Of a DNA stretch of 64,000 bases, positions 1 through 9,147 are shown piece by piece. The notes beneath the pieces are model-generated. The model was not told the origin of the DNA, made no database searches, and saw only the letters and a list, made by a program, of their open reading frames with translations. The number at the start of each line of letters is the position of its first letter. Position 1 is the stretch's first letter. The stretch is from Galactobacter caseinivorans (lineage in GTDB: Bacteria > Actinomycetota > Actinomycetes > Actinomycetales > Micrococcaceae). Made by a program: the position numbers and the translations under genes. The stretch is from contig NZ_QQXL01000001.1 of assembly GCF_003640665.1 (NCBI RefSeq), forward strand, positions 715,720 through 779,719, read 5' to 3'.

Positions 1-288
1 GCCTGGTGCCAGTTCACGCTGACTGATGCAGAACGGCCCGCCCGCCCCATGGAACGTTTGCGCGAGCGTTTCCCCCATGCGCTGGTGCTGCTCTTTGACC
101 CACAGGGCGCCCCACCCAAGGAGCGGCTTGGTTACCGGGACCGGCTGCGCCAGGCGCAGGATCCCACCGAGGTGGCCCTTGGCTTTGTTGATCACGTGCG
201 CGGGCGCGGCGCGGACACGGAGGAAACGGCGTTGCTCACGGAGTTGGTGCACGGCGCCGGCGTGGGCCAGACGGAGGGGCAACGATGA
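1..288 (+). CDS. sbcD: Exonuclease SbcCD, subunit D (C-terminal fragment)
   Basis: This is an open frame entering from the left edge, so only the last 95 residues are visible; the metallophosphatase motifs lie outside the window. The tail (FTLTDAERPARPMERLRERF, then PHALVLLF) resembles the C-terminal capping region of SbcD/Mre11-type nucleases. SbcD is the Mn-dependent nuclease of the SbcCD complex, which opens hairpins and processes blocked DNA ends. Its stop codon overlaps the start of sbcC in an ATGA arrangement (285-288), implying translational coupling. The identification depends as much on this coupling to a clear sbcC as on the tail itself. Confidence 0.85.
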   Translation, partial: AWCQFTLTDAERPARPMERLRERFPHALVLLFDPQGAPPKERLGYRDRLRQAQDPTEVALGFVDHVRGRGADTEETALLTELVHGAGVGQTEGQR

Positions 289-3200
289 GACTGCATCGGC
301 TTGATTTGACGGCGTTTGGGCCCTTCCCAGGCCGCGAGTCCATCGATTTTGACGCACTCAGCGGAGCCGGTTTGTTTCTGCTGCGCGGCGAGACGGGGTC
401 TGGCAAGACCAGCCTGCTCGACGCCGTGTGCTTTGGTTTGTACGGCAGGTTGCCTGGGGTGCGGGCAGGGTCGGAGAAGCGGATCCGCAGCGACTACGCG
501 CAGCCGGAGGTGGCCCCCGAGGTGGAGGTGGAGTTCTCCGTGCGCGGGCGCCGGCTGCGCGTGACCCGCAGCCCGGAATGGGAACGCCCCAAGAAACGCG
601 GCACCGGTTCCACGCGGGCCATGGCCAAGGCCTTGGTGGCCGAATGGGATGGGCAGGCGTGGAATGCGCTCAGCTCCCGCCTGGATGAGGTGGGCCAGCT
701 GGTGGGTGCGGTCCTCGGTATGGACGTGCACCAGTTCACGCGTGTGGCCATGCTGCCCCAAGGCGAGTTCGCCGCGTTCCTTCGCTCCACCGATGCGGAC
801 AGGGAGAAGCTGCTCAAGCGCCTCTTTGACACCGCACTCTTTGACACCACGGTGGAGCAGGCGCAAGCCAGGAAGAAGGAGTTGGCGGAGCAGGTGGGCG
901 CGCGCGGCCAGGCCCGCCAGGCCATGGTGGCGCAGCTGGCCGGGAATGTGGCGGCGCACTTCGGGGAGCACATCCTGGAGGTCGGGCGGGAACCGCTGCG
1001 TGAGCAAGCGGGCGCCCAGAGCGAGCCGACGCAGCGGGAAGTACCGGCCGCCCCAGGAGACTCGGCGGGCTCGGTAGATGCTGCAGACGCGGCGGAACGG
1101 CCCGGCGATCCGGACTGGTTTGAGCGGCTGGGCCGTCATGCGCAGCATGGTGTTGATCAGGCGGAGGCGCTGCTCCGGGAGCGCAGGGAGCTCTCGACCA
1201 CCGCGCGGGTCGCCTCGGATGAGGGCGCGCAACGCGTGTCCGACGCCGCGCAGTTGGCTCAATGGCTCAGGCGTCACGAGGCGCTGGAGGCGGGTCGCAC
1301 GGCCGCTGACGCGGACGAGGCGCGCCTTTCCCTGCACCAGCGCGGCGTGGCCGTGCGTTCGGAACTGGACGCCGCGGCGTCGGGCAAGAAGACCCTGGAA
1401 CGCGCGGTGGACGGCGGCCACGAACGGCTCGCCAGCCTGAGGGCCGTGCCACTGAACACCCTCACGGCGGAGGGGATCAGCGCGGAGGACTGGAACGCGT
1501 ATCTGGACCAGTCCGCCGAGGAGGCCGCCGAGCGCGATGCGCCAAGGGTCGGCGCGACCCTGGAATGGATCGCGACCGCTGAGGCGGCCGCTGAGTCCGC
1601 CGCGCAGGCCCTCAAGGCCGAGCACCTGGCCGCCAGCGCGCGCAAGCACGCGCAGCAGCGTGCCGCCGCCGCGGACAAGGCTCGGATCGCGGCCCAAGCG
1701 GCGCGTGACGCCGTGGCGAAGGCGGAGCAGGGCCTGGCAACTGCGGTGGACGCAGCGGCCAAGGCCCCGGCCCCGCTGCAGGCCCCCGAGTCCTGGGACG
1801 CAGAACACGAACGAGCTGTGGCACTGCACGGGGCGGCGGAACGAGCCCAGAAGGCGCAGCACGCCGTGGGGAAGGCCGAGGAGGCAGCCGCCGGTGCCGC
1901 CGCGGCGCTGGGTGAGGCCGAGCGTGAGCTGGATCGGGTCCGCGAGGCTCGTTCCGGCGCGCTCGTGGCGGTGCTTGCCGCGGAACTCGTGGACGCTCAG
2001 CCGTGTCCTGTCTGTGGTTCGCCGGATCACCCGGAGCCCGCCACCACGCAGGAGAGCCTGCCGGTGCAGTTGGCGGAGCAGACGCTCAAGGCAGCCGAGG
2101 TCGCACTGGCCGGGGCGAGGGAGCAGCGGGAGGCGCGCCTCACCGCGGTCTCGGCCGCCCAAGCCGCCCACGCGGAGGCCAGCGCCGCCGCGCAGGGTTT
2201 CACCCCAGAGACCGCGCAGGCGCAGAGTCAGGCCGTGGCCGCACGCCGCGCGGAGTCCGCGGCGCAGCAACAGGCGCATCGGGCCGCCACCCTCCACGCG
2301 GAGGAGGCCCAGAAACTGCACGCGGCCGCAACCGCGGCGGCGCAGGCCAAGGATGAGGCCCTCCTCGGCCTCGAAGCGGAGCTGGAGCAAGCTCAAGCGG
2401 CCGTGTCTGAGGCCGAGCAGCTGGCGCAAGAGGCCGCTGCCGGGCATCAGGACCTCCCGAGTAGGCGCGCCGCCATCGGCACCTGGCTCACGGCGTTGGG
2501 TGCTGCCCGCGAGGCATGGAGCCTTGTTGCCTCCGCCCGGGTCCAAGCCGCCACGGCCGCTCAGCGCGCGCAGGAGGCACTGGAGCGGGCGGGGATGAGT
2601 GCGGAGGCCGCGGCCCAGGCGGTGCTGCCGCAGCAGCAGGCGGACGTGGTGGCCGCTCGGGTCCGCGCCGTGGCCGGGGAACGGGCCAAGTTGCAGGAAC
2701 TGGAGGCCACGGAGCCCCTGAAGCGCGCCAGGCTGGCGGATCAGGGCGGGGTGGTGGTGCCACATGACGAAGCGCTGGCCGACCTCGCCGCCGCCGCCGT
2801 GCAGGCGGCCAAGGCCAGCGATGAAGCCGCGACCGCACTGGGGCTGGTGCGCGCGGTGCACCAAGACATTGAGCGTCAAGCCCAGCAGGTGGCGCGCCTT
2901 GACCTGGAGGTGGGGCCGCTGCTGCGCAAGAGTCAGACCGCCGCTGCCATCGCGGATGTGCTGGCGGGGAACGGCGAGAATCAGCTGAACATGTCATTGC
3001 CCACGTACGTTCTGGCCGCGCGGCTGGAATCCGTTGCCGAGGCCGCGACGCACCGCCTGGACGCCATGAGTGATGGCCGCTACCGACTGGTACACGTGGA
3101 CGCCAAGAGCGGAAACCGCAAGTCCGGGCTGGGGCTGGCTGTGGAGGACTCCTGGACCGGCGTGCAGCGCGCCCCCCAGACGCTGTCCGGCGGGGAGAGC

Positions 3201-3488
3201 TTCATGGCCTCCCTTGCGCTGGCGCTTGGCCTGGCGGATGTGGTGCAAGAGGAGTCTGGGGGAGTGGACGTGGAGACTCTCTTTGTTGACGAGGGCTTTG
3301 GCACGCTGGACCCGGAAACGTTGGAGCTGGTGCTGGATGGCCTGGATCAGCTGCGCCGTGGAGGGCGCCTGGTGGGGGTGGTCTCCCACGTCGCCGAGCT
3401 GGGCTCTCGCATCCCAGCGCAGGTGCGTGTGAGCAAGACCCGGCAGGGATCCACAGCGCAGGTGGTGGGTGTGGGAGAGAGCGACTAG
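285..3488 (+). CDS. sbcC: Exonuclease SbcCD, ATPase subunit C (Rad50-like)
   Basis: A 1067-residue SMC/Rad50-type ATPase, the DNA-binding motor of the SbcCD nuclease. The N-terminal half-ATPase domain has Walker A GETGSGKTS with Lys41. The middle is a very long Ala/Glu/Arg-rich coiled coil. At its apex is the zinc hook CPVCGSPDHP with Cys574 and Cys577, which dimerises two molecules. The C-terminal half carries the ABC signature LSGGESFMASLALALG and Walker B LFVDEGFGTLD (Asp1002, Glu1003). All ATPase elements are intact and the length is normal for actinobacterial SbcC. The ATG lies inside the sbcD stop (ATGA), so the two are almost certainly one operon. Confidence 0.96.
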   Translation: MRLHRLDLTAFGPFPGRESIDFDALSGAGLFLLRGETGSGKTSLLDAVCFGLYGRLPGVRAGSEKRIRSDYAQPEVAPEVEVEFSVRGRRLRVTRSPEWERPKKRGTGSTRAMAKALVAEWDGQAWNALSSRLDEVGQLVGAVLGMDVHQFTRVAMLPQGEFAAFLRSTDADREKLLKRLFDTALFDTTVEQAQARKKELAEQVGARGQARQAMVAQLAGNVAAHFGEHILEVGREPLREQAGAQSEPTQREVPAAPGDSAGSVDAADAAERPGDPDWFERLGRHAQHGVDQAEALLRERRELSTTARVASDEGAQRVSDAAQLAQWLRRHEALEAGRTAADADEARLSLHQRGVAVRSELDAAASGKKTLERAVDGGHERLASLRAVPLNTLTAEGISAEDWNAYLDQSAEEAAERDAPRVGATLEWIATAEAAAESAAQALKAEHLAASARKHAQQRAAAADKARIAAQAARDAVAKAEQGLATAVDAAAKAPAPLQAPESWDAEHERAVALHGAAERAQKAQHAVGKAEEAAAGAAAALGEAERELDRVREARSGALVAVLAAELVDAQPCPVCGSPDHPEPATTQESLPVQLAEQTLKAAEVALAGAREQREARLTAVSAAQAAHAEASAAAQGFTPETAQAQSQAVAARRAESAAQQQAHRAATLHAEEAQKLHAAATAAAQAKDEALLGLEAELEQAQAAVSEAEQLAQEAAAGHQDLPSRRAAIGTWLTALGAAREAWSLVASARVQAATAAQRAQEALERAGMSAEAAAQAVLPQQQADVVAARVRAVAGERAKLQELEATEPLKRARLADQGGVVVPHDEALADLAAAAVQAAKASDEAATALGLVRAVHQDIERQAQQVARLDLEVGPLLRKSQTAAAIADVLAGNGENQLNMSLPTYVLAARLESVAEAATHRLDAMSDGRYRLVHVDAKSGNRKSGLGLAVEDSWTGVQRAPQTLSGGESFMASLALALGLADVVQEESGGVDVETLFVDEGFGTLDPETLELVLDGLDQLRRGGRLVGVVSHVAELGSRIPAQVRVSKTRQGSTAQVVGVGESD

Positions 3489-3588
3489 ACTGGTTTGGTC
3501 TACCAAGGGTTCGGCACGACGGGAGGCAGGGACGTCGTGCGCAGGCTTCGCCGTACCTTCACGGACAAGCCAGTCCCGGAGGTCATCC

Positions 3589-4947
3589 GTGAACCCCAAG
3601 ACTTCGTCTTCTAGTAACGCCCAAAAGCAGGACACCAGCCCGGCGCCCACCGGCCTCAAGGCCATGGCGGCCGTGGTCGGCCCCGCGTACTTCCCGGTCT
3701 CCGCACTCGCCCGCCTGCCGCTGTCCATGCTGGTCATCGGCGCGCTCACCTACATCGTCTCCTCCGCGGCTGACTTCACCACCGCGGGCGCCGTCGCGGC
3801 GCTGGCCGGCATTGGCGTGGCCGTTGGCGCGCCGCTCTCCGGAGCCGCCTCTGATCGCTGGGGGCAGCGCGTCACCCTACTCACCTCCACGGTGCTGTAC
3901 TCCGCGGGACTGCTCTGGCTTCTTGTGGCCGGCGCGCCGCGTGAGGGCGGCTTGACCCTGGACTTCCAGCTCATGGCTGCGGCCCTGGTGGCCGGTGTGG
4001 TGGTCCCGCAGGCCGGGCCCATGACCCGCGTGCGTTGGATCATTCGGCTTGCCGGTCCCGGCGGAGACCTGAAGACGCTGGACGCCGCTCAGGGCTACGA
4101 GTCCACGGTGGATGAGATGAGCTTTGTGCTGGGTCCAGCGGCGGTGGGCATCATCGCCGCGGCCTTTGGGCCCGCCGTGCCACTGTGGGTGGCGCTGGCC
4201 CTCACGATCGTGTTTGTGCCATGGTTTGCCCTGCATTCGCGCTCCGCGCTTGCCGCTCCAGTGCGCCGCGCCAAGGCCGGTCCTGCAGCAGAGGCCGGTC
4301 CTGCCGCAGAGGCCGGGGCGGACTCCGCGCCGTCAGATCACGCCAAGCAGGCCGCCGCCGCCCGCGCTGCCGGGGTGCCGTGGGCTCTCATCGGCGTGCT
4401 CTTGCTTGGCATGCTCAGCATCGGCTCCATCTTTGGCTCGCTGGCCACCGTGGCCACCGTGTTCGCGGACGAGACCGGCCACCCCGGCAGCGGCGGCCTC
4501 ATCTACGCGACGCTCGGGCTCACCTCAGGCGCCGCGGCACTGAGCGTCTCCCGTTGGCCCCAACGCTGGAGCCCGGCGCGTCGCTGGGTGGCGTGTGCCA
4601 TCGTTTTGGTGCCCATGCTCTGCCTGCTCTGGCTGGCGGCCGTGCCGTGGCACTTTGCCGTGGTGCTGCTGCTGGTTGGTGCCCCGATTGGCCCGGTGCT
4701 GGTGACCATCTTCAGCGCCGCCGGCGCGCGCACACCCTCCCACCGTTTGGGCTTTGTCATGACGCTCCTGAGCGCCGGCATCACCCTGGGCACCTCGATC
4801 GGCAACTGGGCTGGCGGAATGGTGGCCGACGCCGGTGGGCACCGTGACGCGCTCTGGGTTACCTTTGCGTCCGGTATCGCCCTGCTGCTCTTCGGCATCC
4901 TTTATGCCATTGCGAGCATGAAGAAAGCGTCACGACAGGGTAACTAA
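3589..4947 (+). CDS. MFS transporter
   Basis: A 452-residue major facilitator superfamily protein with about 12 hydrophobic segments and a motif-A-like loop (SDRWGQRVTLL) after TM2. An Ala/Glu-rich cytoplasmic loop containing a short imperfect repeat (AGPAAEAGPAAEAG) separates the two six-helix halves. I chose the GTG at 3589 because GGAGG (3578-3582) lies 6 nt upstream; the frame stays open further upstream, but the extra 40 residues are Arg/Ser-rich and not transporter-like. The substrate is unknown; the fold suits a drug or metabolite exporter. It sits between sbcC and a leaderless fabH, so it is probably transcribed alone. Confidence 0.85.
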   Translation: MNPKTSSSSNAQKQDTSPAPTGLKAMAAVVGPAYFPVSALARLPLSMLVIGALTYIVSSAADFTTAGAVAALAGIGVAVGAPLSGAASDRWGQRVTLLTSTVLYSAGLLWLLVAGAPREGGLTLDFQLMAAALVAGVVVPQAGPMTRVRWIIRLAGPGGDLKTLDAAQGYESTVDEMSFVLGPAAVGIIAAAFGPAVPLWVALALTIVFVPWFALHSRSALAAPVRRAKAGPAAEAGPAAEAGADSAPSDHAKQAAAARAAGVPWALIGVLLLGMLSIGSIFGSLATVATVFADETGHPGSGGLIYATLGLTSGAAALSVSRWPQRWSPARRWVACAIVLVPMLCLLWLAAVPWHFAVVLLLVGAPIGPVLVTIFSAAGARTPSHRLGFVMTLLSAGITLGTSIGNWAGGMVADAGGHRDALWVTFASGIALLLFGILYAIASMKKASRQGN

Positions 4948-4959
4948 GCCGCTCATTGC

Positions 4960-4965
4960 TAAGCT
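4960..4965 (+). promoter_or_regulatory. -10 element, probable leaderless promoter of fabH
   Basis: TAAGCT ends 7 nt before the fabH ATG at 4973 and no Shine-Dalgarno lies between. Transcription would start at or next to the A of the ATG. No convincing -35 is visible. Confidence 0.5.
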
Positions 4966-4972
4966 GGGATGC

Positions 4973-5926
4973 ATGAAAATTGATGCGCCTCGCGGCTCTG
5001 CCATGCTGGGGCTTGGACACTTCCAGCCGGAAAAGGTCCTGACCAATCGCGACATTGAAGAACTCGTAGACACCAACGATGAGTGGATCCAGTCCCGCAC
5101 TGGAATCCGCGAGCGTCACATCGCTGGGGAGGGCGAGGACACCACGACGATGGCCGTGGCCGCCGCCCGCATGGCCCTAGCGGATGCGGGCCTCAGTGAC
5201 GTGGACCTGGTGATCGTGGCCAGCACCACCTCGGAGGCCCGCAGCCCCAACGGCGCGGCCCGCGTGAGCAGCGAGCTGGGCTTCACCGGCCCCGCCGTGA
5301 TTGACATCAATACCGCATGCTCCGGCTTCGAGTACGCGTTGGCGCTCGCTGATCAGTCCATCAGCGCAGGTGTCGCGGAGACGGCCCTGGTGATCGGCTC
5401 CGAGACCCTCTCTCGGATCACGGACTGGACGGATAGGGCCACCTGCGTGCTGACCGCGGACGGCGCCGGCGCGGTGGTGCTAGGAGCCAGCGCGGTGAAG
5501 CACGTCTCCCCGGTGGTGTGGGGCTCCGTCCCCGAACTGGCTGATGCAGTGGTGGTCAAGGGCGAGCCGCCCATTTTCTCGCAGAATGGCCGCAGCGTGA
5601 TGCGGTGGGCGCTGACCAGCTCGGTGAAGGACGCGGAACGCGTCCTGGAGCGGGCCGGCGTGAGCATGGACCAGATTGACGTGCTGGCCTTCCACCAGGC
5701 CAATCTGCGCATCATCGAGCCGCTGGCCAAGGGCCTGGGAGCCACAGATCGCCACATCGTGCTCACGGACGTGGAGGTCTCCGGAAACACCTCCGCGGCC
5801 TCCGTTCCCATGGCCCTGTCCAAGGCCTGGCACGCCGGGGAGCTGCCGCGCGGCGCCAAGGCCCTGCTCTTTGGCTTTGGCGGCGGCTTCACCTACGCCG
5901 GCCAGGTGGTGGATCTGCCCGCCTAG
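4973..5926 (+). CDS. fabH: 3-oxoacyl-ACP synthase III (KAS III, FabH-type)
   Basis: A 317-residue thiolase-fold condensing enzyme. The catalytic triad is visible: Cys116 in NTACSGFEYAL, His241 in FHQANLRI and Asn272 in SGNTSAAS. KAS III condenses an acyl-CoA starter with malonyl-ACP to start fatty acid synthesis; in actinobacteria with branched membrane lipids the primers come from branched-chain keto acids. The N-terminal segment with NDEWIQSRTGI is a FabH hallmark. The gene is not in a fab cluster; neighbours are an MFS transporter and a small convergent gene. A paralogue with another condensing role cannot be excluded. Confidence 0.93.
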   Translation: MKIDAPRGSAMLGLGHFQPEKVLTNRDIEELVDTNDEWIQSRTGIRERHIAGEGEDTTTMAVAAARMALADAGLSDVDLVIVASTTSEARSPNGAARVSSELGFTGPAVIDINTACSGFEYALALADQSISAGVAETALVIGSETLSRITDWTDRATCVLTADGAGAVVLGASAVKHVSPVVWGSVPELADAVVVKGEPPIFSQNGRSVMRWALTSSVKDAERVLERAGVSMDQIDVLAFHQANLRIIEPLAKGLGATDRHIVLTDVEVSGNTSAASVPMALSKAWHAGELPRGAKALLFGFGGGFTYAGQVVDLPA

Positions 5927-5936
5927 GCTGGGCGGG

Positions 5937-6146
5937 CTAGAGGGACTCGCCGCGTAGCGGCATCGCGGTGGAGGCCACGGTGTACCAAGAGGTCAGCACG
6001 GGGTGCCCATCAATGTCCGCCGGGTCTGGGCCATGATGTGGCGGGTCCCCTGACTCCAGCCGGGAAATGGAGCGTTTGCGCTCGCGCAATTCCTGCATGG
6101 CCGCATAGGCGTTGGGCTGAAAGACCTGCATCAGCATGTCAAACAT
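5937..6146 (-). CDS. Small conserved-looking protein, 69 aa (possible DUF6191-like)
   Basis: A 69-residue protein starting MFDMLMQVFQPNAY and continuing with a charged segment and a Gly/Pro/Asp-rich stretch. The ATG at 6146 is preceded by AGGAG with a 6-nt spacer on the minus strand, a good ribosome binding site, which argues that it is real and that the longer upstream frame is not used. The N-terminal pattern (short hydrophobic helix, FQP, charged helix) recalls DUF6191-type actinobacterial small proteins, but I hold that loosely. It is convergent with fabH and its start faces the start region of the M20 peptidase gene. Function unknown. Confidence 0.55.
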   Translation of the reverse strand: MFDMLMQVFQPNAYAAMQELRERKRSISRLESGDPPHHGPDPADIDGHPVLTSWYTVASTAMPLRGESL

Positions 6147-6223
6147 GAAGCGCTCCTGCCCTCGTTCGCCGCGCACTGGCCCGTCTCAGACGGTGAGAGC
6201 AGACTACGCGCCCCGCCCCTGCC

Positions 6224-6229
6224 TAGACT
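6224..6229 (+). promoter_or_regulatory. -10 element, probable leaderless promoter of the M20 peptidase gene
   Basis: TAGACT ends 6 nt before the GTG at 6236, with no Shine-Dalgarno between. This spacing favours the GTG at 6236 over the in-frame GTG at 6230, which would abut the -10. Confidence 0.5.
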
Positions 6230-6235
6230 GTGAGC

Positions 6236-7588
6236 GTGACTCAGCCACTCGACGTCGAGCAGCTCTCCGAGCGTGCCGCCCGCATCCTCTCCGCCCTGGT
6301 CCGCATTCCCACCGTGTCCCGCCCGGAGGGCAGGCAGCAGGATGATCAGGCCTTTGGTCAACACGTGCGCGCCATCGAGGAGAACTTCCCGCTGCTGACC
6401 GCCGCCTGCGAGCGTCTCACCGTGGGCTCCCACGGGCAGCTGTGGCGCTGGCCGGGCGCGGACTCGGCACGGGCCATGGTTCTCATGGCACATCAGGACG
6501 TGGTGCCGGCGGTGGAATCTGACGGTTGGAGCGCGGACCCCTTCTCCGGGCGGATCGCGGACGGGCGGGTGCACGGGCGCGGCACCTTGGATGACAAGGG
6601 CGACCTGGTGTGCACGCTCTTGGGCGCAGAGACGCTGCTGGAGCAGGGCTGGGAGCCCGCCACCGATGTGTGGTTCATGCTCGGGGATAACGAGGAGACG
6701 GCCGGCGGCAGCGCTCAGCAGGCGGTGGACGTGTTGCGCCAGCGCGGTGTGCGCCCGGAGGTGGTGTTGGATGAGGGCGGCGCCGTCGCTACGGACGTTT
6801 TCCCTGGCGTCACGGATGCGCTCGCGCTCGTGGGACTGGGGGAGAAGGGGCTGCTCTCTGTGCGTTTGGTGGCTTCCTCCGGCGGCGGGCACGCCTCCGC
6901 CCCGCCGCGGATGGGGGCGGTGGAGCGCATTGCGCGGGCCGTGGAGCGCCTGCGCAAGCACCCGTTCCCCGCCAACTTTCACCCTGTGACCCAGCAACTG
7001 CTGCGCACGCTGAGCCAGAAGGCCAGCGGCGCGGTCTCGCCCGCGTTGCGTGCCGCCGCTGCCGCAGGGCCCGCGGGGGCCGCGCTCTTGGCCCAGATGG
7101 GTGGGGAGGCCGCCGCGCTGGTGCGCACCACCGTCGCGGCGACCGAGCTCAGCGGCGCGGACGGGCACAACGTGCTGGCCGCTAGGGCCTCCGTGGTGCT
7201 CAACCTGCGCCTGTCCCCGGGCACCTCTGTGGGGGCGGCCCTCGCCCGGCTGCGTCGCGTGGTCCGGGACCGGCAGATTGAGTGGGAAACGTTGGAGGCC
7301 AACGAACCCAGCCCGGTCTCGCCGGCTGATGGGGCTCCGTTGGAGGCGCTGCGCGCCGCCTTGGCCCAATCTCATCCCGGGGTGGAGGTGGCGCCGTACG
7401 TGGTGTTGGCCGCGACCGATGCGCGCCGCTTCCATGCCATCGCCGAGCATGTGTACCGCTTTGCCCCGTTGCGCATGGGCGGCCGGGAGCGGGGCAGCAT
7501 CCACGGCACCGATGAGTCCGTGGCCGTGGCGGACTTGGGCCCGGGCGTCGTCTTTTACCGGTCGTTTTTGGGTTCGCATGGGTCATAG
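6236..7588 (+). CDS. M20 family metallopeptidase (dipeptidase/carboxypeptidase S-like)
   Basis: A 450-residue di-zinc peptidase of the M20 family. The metal-ligand motifs appear in order: MAHQDVVP (His), GRGTLDDKG (bridging Asp after a Gly-rich turn), GDNEET (catalytic and ligand Glu), VLDEGG and IHGTDE (last His). A dimerisation domain sits between the catalytic halves (GGGHASAPP). The order and length fit carboxypeptidase-S/PM20D1-like hydrolases acting on dipeptides or N-acyl amino acids. There is no signal peptide, so it is cytoplasmic. Start GTG 6236 was chosen from the leaderless promoter spacing. The precise substrate cannot be read from sequence. Confidence 0.88.
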   Translation: MTQPLDVEQLSERAARILSALVRIPTVSRPEGRQQDDQAFGQHVRAIEENFPLLTAACERLTVGSHGQLWRWPGADSARAMVLMAHQDVVPAVESDGWSADPFSGRIADGRVHGRGTLDDKGDLVCTLLGAETLLEQGWEPATDVWFMLGDNEETAGGSAQQAVDVLRQRGVRPEVVLDEGGAVATDVFPGVTDALALVGLGEKGLLSVRLVASSGGGHASAPPRMGAVERIARAVERLRKHPFPANFHPVTQQLLRTLSQKASGAVSPALRAAAAAGPAGAALLAQMGGEAAALVRTTVAATELSGADGHNVLAARASVVLNLRLSPGTSVGAALARLRRVVRDRQIEWETLEANEPSPVSPADGAPLEALRAALAQSHPGVEVAPYVVLAATDARRFHAIAEHVYRFAPLRMGGRERGSIHGTDESVAVADLGPGVVFYRSFLGSHGS

Positions 7589-7601
7589 CGGCCCCAGCGG
7601 C

Positions 7602-7607
7602 TAGATT
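7602..7607 (+). promoter_or_regulatory. -10 element, probable leaderless promoter of the MFS gene at 7614
   Basis: TAGATT ends 6 nt before the ATG at 7614; the intervening tccgct has no ribosome binding site. Confidence 0.5.
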
Positions 7608-7613
7608 TCCGCT

Positions 7614-9068
7614 ATGACCCGCACCACCTTGCCCCCCGCCGTGCCCTGGAAGCTGGTCTCCGGCGTGGTCGGCGCCCTGGTCCTCGTGGAGCTCACCTCC
7701 GGTGTCCTTCAGGGGTTTTACACTCCGCTCCTGACGGAGATTGCCCGCGCGCTTGGCATCAACGACGCGGACGTCACGTGGCTGGAAGCGGTGCAGCTTG
7801 GCGTCTCTGCGTTGGCCGTCCCCCTGTTGGCCGGCGCCGGGGATCGCTGGGGGCATCGCAAGGTCCTGATCCTCTCCACCGCCATCACTGCGGCGGCGAG
7901 CTGGGGGCTGCTGTTTACCGATCATGTGGGCGTGTTTTTTGTGGCGTGGGCGCTGCAGGGCCTCTATGCCGTCTGGCTTCCGGTGGAGATTGCGTTGGTC
8001 CACGCCCGCGCCCGTCGCGTGGGGCAGCCGGGCCTGGTGACGCGGCGCGCCGCCGGCATCTTGGTGGGGGCGCTGGAAATTGGTGTGATTGGCGGGGCGC
8101 TGGCGGGCGGTGCACTGGGGGACGCGCTCCCGCTTCCGGTGGCGCTCGCGATCCCGGCGGTCGTGACCACGTTGTGCCTCTTTGCCGTCATCTTTTTGAT
8201 CAAGGCGCCGGTGGCGCAGGTGGGGGACAAAGCGCTCGACGCCGCTGGGCCGGCTCCCCGACGCGATCTCGCCGGGGCGGGGCTGCTGGCTGTGTCCCTT
8301 GCGGCGATCATGGGTGGGCTCTCGGTGTTGCGCGTGTTGGGCATGGGTGCCTGGCAGCCGTGGGCCTTCGTGGCGCTGGGCCTGGTACTGATGATCGCCT
8401 TCGTTCGGGTGGAGTTGCGTGCGCAGGACCCGGTGATGGATATGCGGATCATGGCGGATCGGCGCCAGTGGCCCATCCAGGCCACGGCGTTTTTCTTTGG
8501 CATGTCCGTGCTGGGCGCGCAGGCGCCCCTGTCCACCTTCAGCCGGACGGACCCGTCGGTGGCCGGGCATGGGTTGGGGCTCAGTTCCGCTCAGGCCTCT
8601 TATGTGATTGGTGCGTATGTGCTGAGCCTGGCCATCGGCGCTCTGTGCCTCTCACCCCTGACCAAGCGCCTCCCGTTGAGGGACGCCCTGATCCTTGGCT
8701 GCGCGCTCAACGCGGTGGGGTATGCCCTCTTCCTGCCCAACCACGACGCGCTTGCGGCGGTGATAGCGAACATGGTGATCGCGGGTCTTGGCTCCGGGCT
8801 CCTGGTCGCTGCGCTCCCGCCGGCCGCAGCTGCCGCGGCCCCGGAGCACCGCACCGGGATGGCAACCGGTGCCACCAATGCGGTGAAGACGTTGGGTGGC
8901 GCCGTGGCCAGCGCGGCGTTTGGCGTGATGCTGGCGCATGGCGGGGCGCTGGCTGGGGGCGCCGCGCCGTTGAGTGGCTACCTCATGGTCTGGGGTTTCT
9001 GTGCGGGCACGGCCCTCCTGGGGGTGCTGCTGCTCAGCGCCGTCCCACGCCACTCGCTGCAGGACTAG
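7614..9068 (+). CDS. MFS transporter, DHA2-like
   Basis: A 484-residue membrane protein with roughly 14 hydrophobic segments, the count expected of drug:H+ antiporter family 2. The loop after TM2 has the motif-A-like GDRWGHRKVLIL. DHA2 proteins expel hydrophobic drugs or dyes using the proton gradient. It starts 25 nt after the M20 peptidase gene but has its own leaderless -10. No local regulator gene is visible, so any specific inducer is unknown. Alternative roles, such as peptide or metabolite export linked to the adjacent peptidase, are possible but unsupported. Confidence 0.82.
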   Translation: MTRTTLPPAVPWKLVSGVVGALVLVELTSGVLQGFYTPLLTEIARALGINDADVTWLEAVQLGVSALAVPLLAGAGDRWGHRKVLILSTAITAAASWGLLFTDHVGVFFVAWALQGLYAVWLPVEIALVHARARRVGQPGLVTRRAAGILVGALEIGVIGGALAGGALGDALPLPVALAIPAVVTTLCLFAVIFLIKAPVAQVGDKALDAAGPAPRRDLAGAGLLAVSLAAIMGGLSVLRVLGMGAWQPWAFVALGLVLMIAFVRVELRAQDPVMDMRIMADRRQWPIQATAFFFGMSVLGAQAPLSTFSRTDPSVAGHGLGLSSAQASYVIGAYVLSLAIGALCLSPLTKRLPLRDALILGCALNAVGYALFLPNHDALAAVIANMVIAGLGSGLLVAALPPAAAAAAPEHRTGMATGATNAVKTLGGAVASAAFGVMLAHGGALAGGAAPLSGYLMVWGFCAGTALLGVLLLSAVPRHSLQD

Positions 9069-9098
9069 CTCCAGGCGTGGGGGCGCGGAGGGCTTGAC

Positions 9099-9136
9099 TG
9101 TGATGTCACATACATCCACCTGTGACTGGCGTCACG
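9099..9136 (+). promoter_or_regulatory. CRP/GlxR-like binding sites upstream of the MHS symporter
   Basis: 9121-9136 reads TGTGA-N6-TCACG, a near-perfect match to the CRP/GlxR consensus TGTGA-N6-TCACA. Just upstream, 9099-9110 holds a shorter TGTGA-N2-TCACA palindrome. Both lie upstream of the likely -10 at 9148-9153. In actinobacteria such sites bind cAMP-responsive CRP/GlxR regulators; here this would tie uptake to carbon status. Confidence 0.55.
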
Positions 9137-9147
9137 GGAACAATGCG

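Noticed and set aside
192..2879. An 895-codon open frame on the minus strand opposite sbcC
   Set aside because: It is a GC-driven shadow frame: composition is dominated by Arg/Gly/Leu/His, it has no ribosome binding site, and the plus strand has an unmistakable SbcC with all motifs.
3469..3588. Longer N-terminus for the MFS protein beginning inside the sbcC end
   Set aside because: The extra 40 residues are Arg/Ser-rich and unlike a transporter, and GGAGG is placed correctly for the GTG at 3589.
6131..8570. Two long minus-strand frames opposite the M20 peptidase and the MFS gene
   Set aside because: His/Arg/Gly-rich shadow frames of genes with intact catalytic or membrane features.
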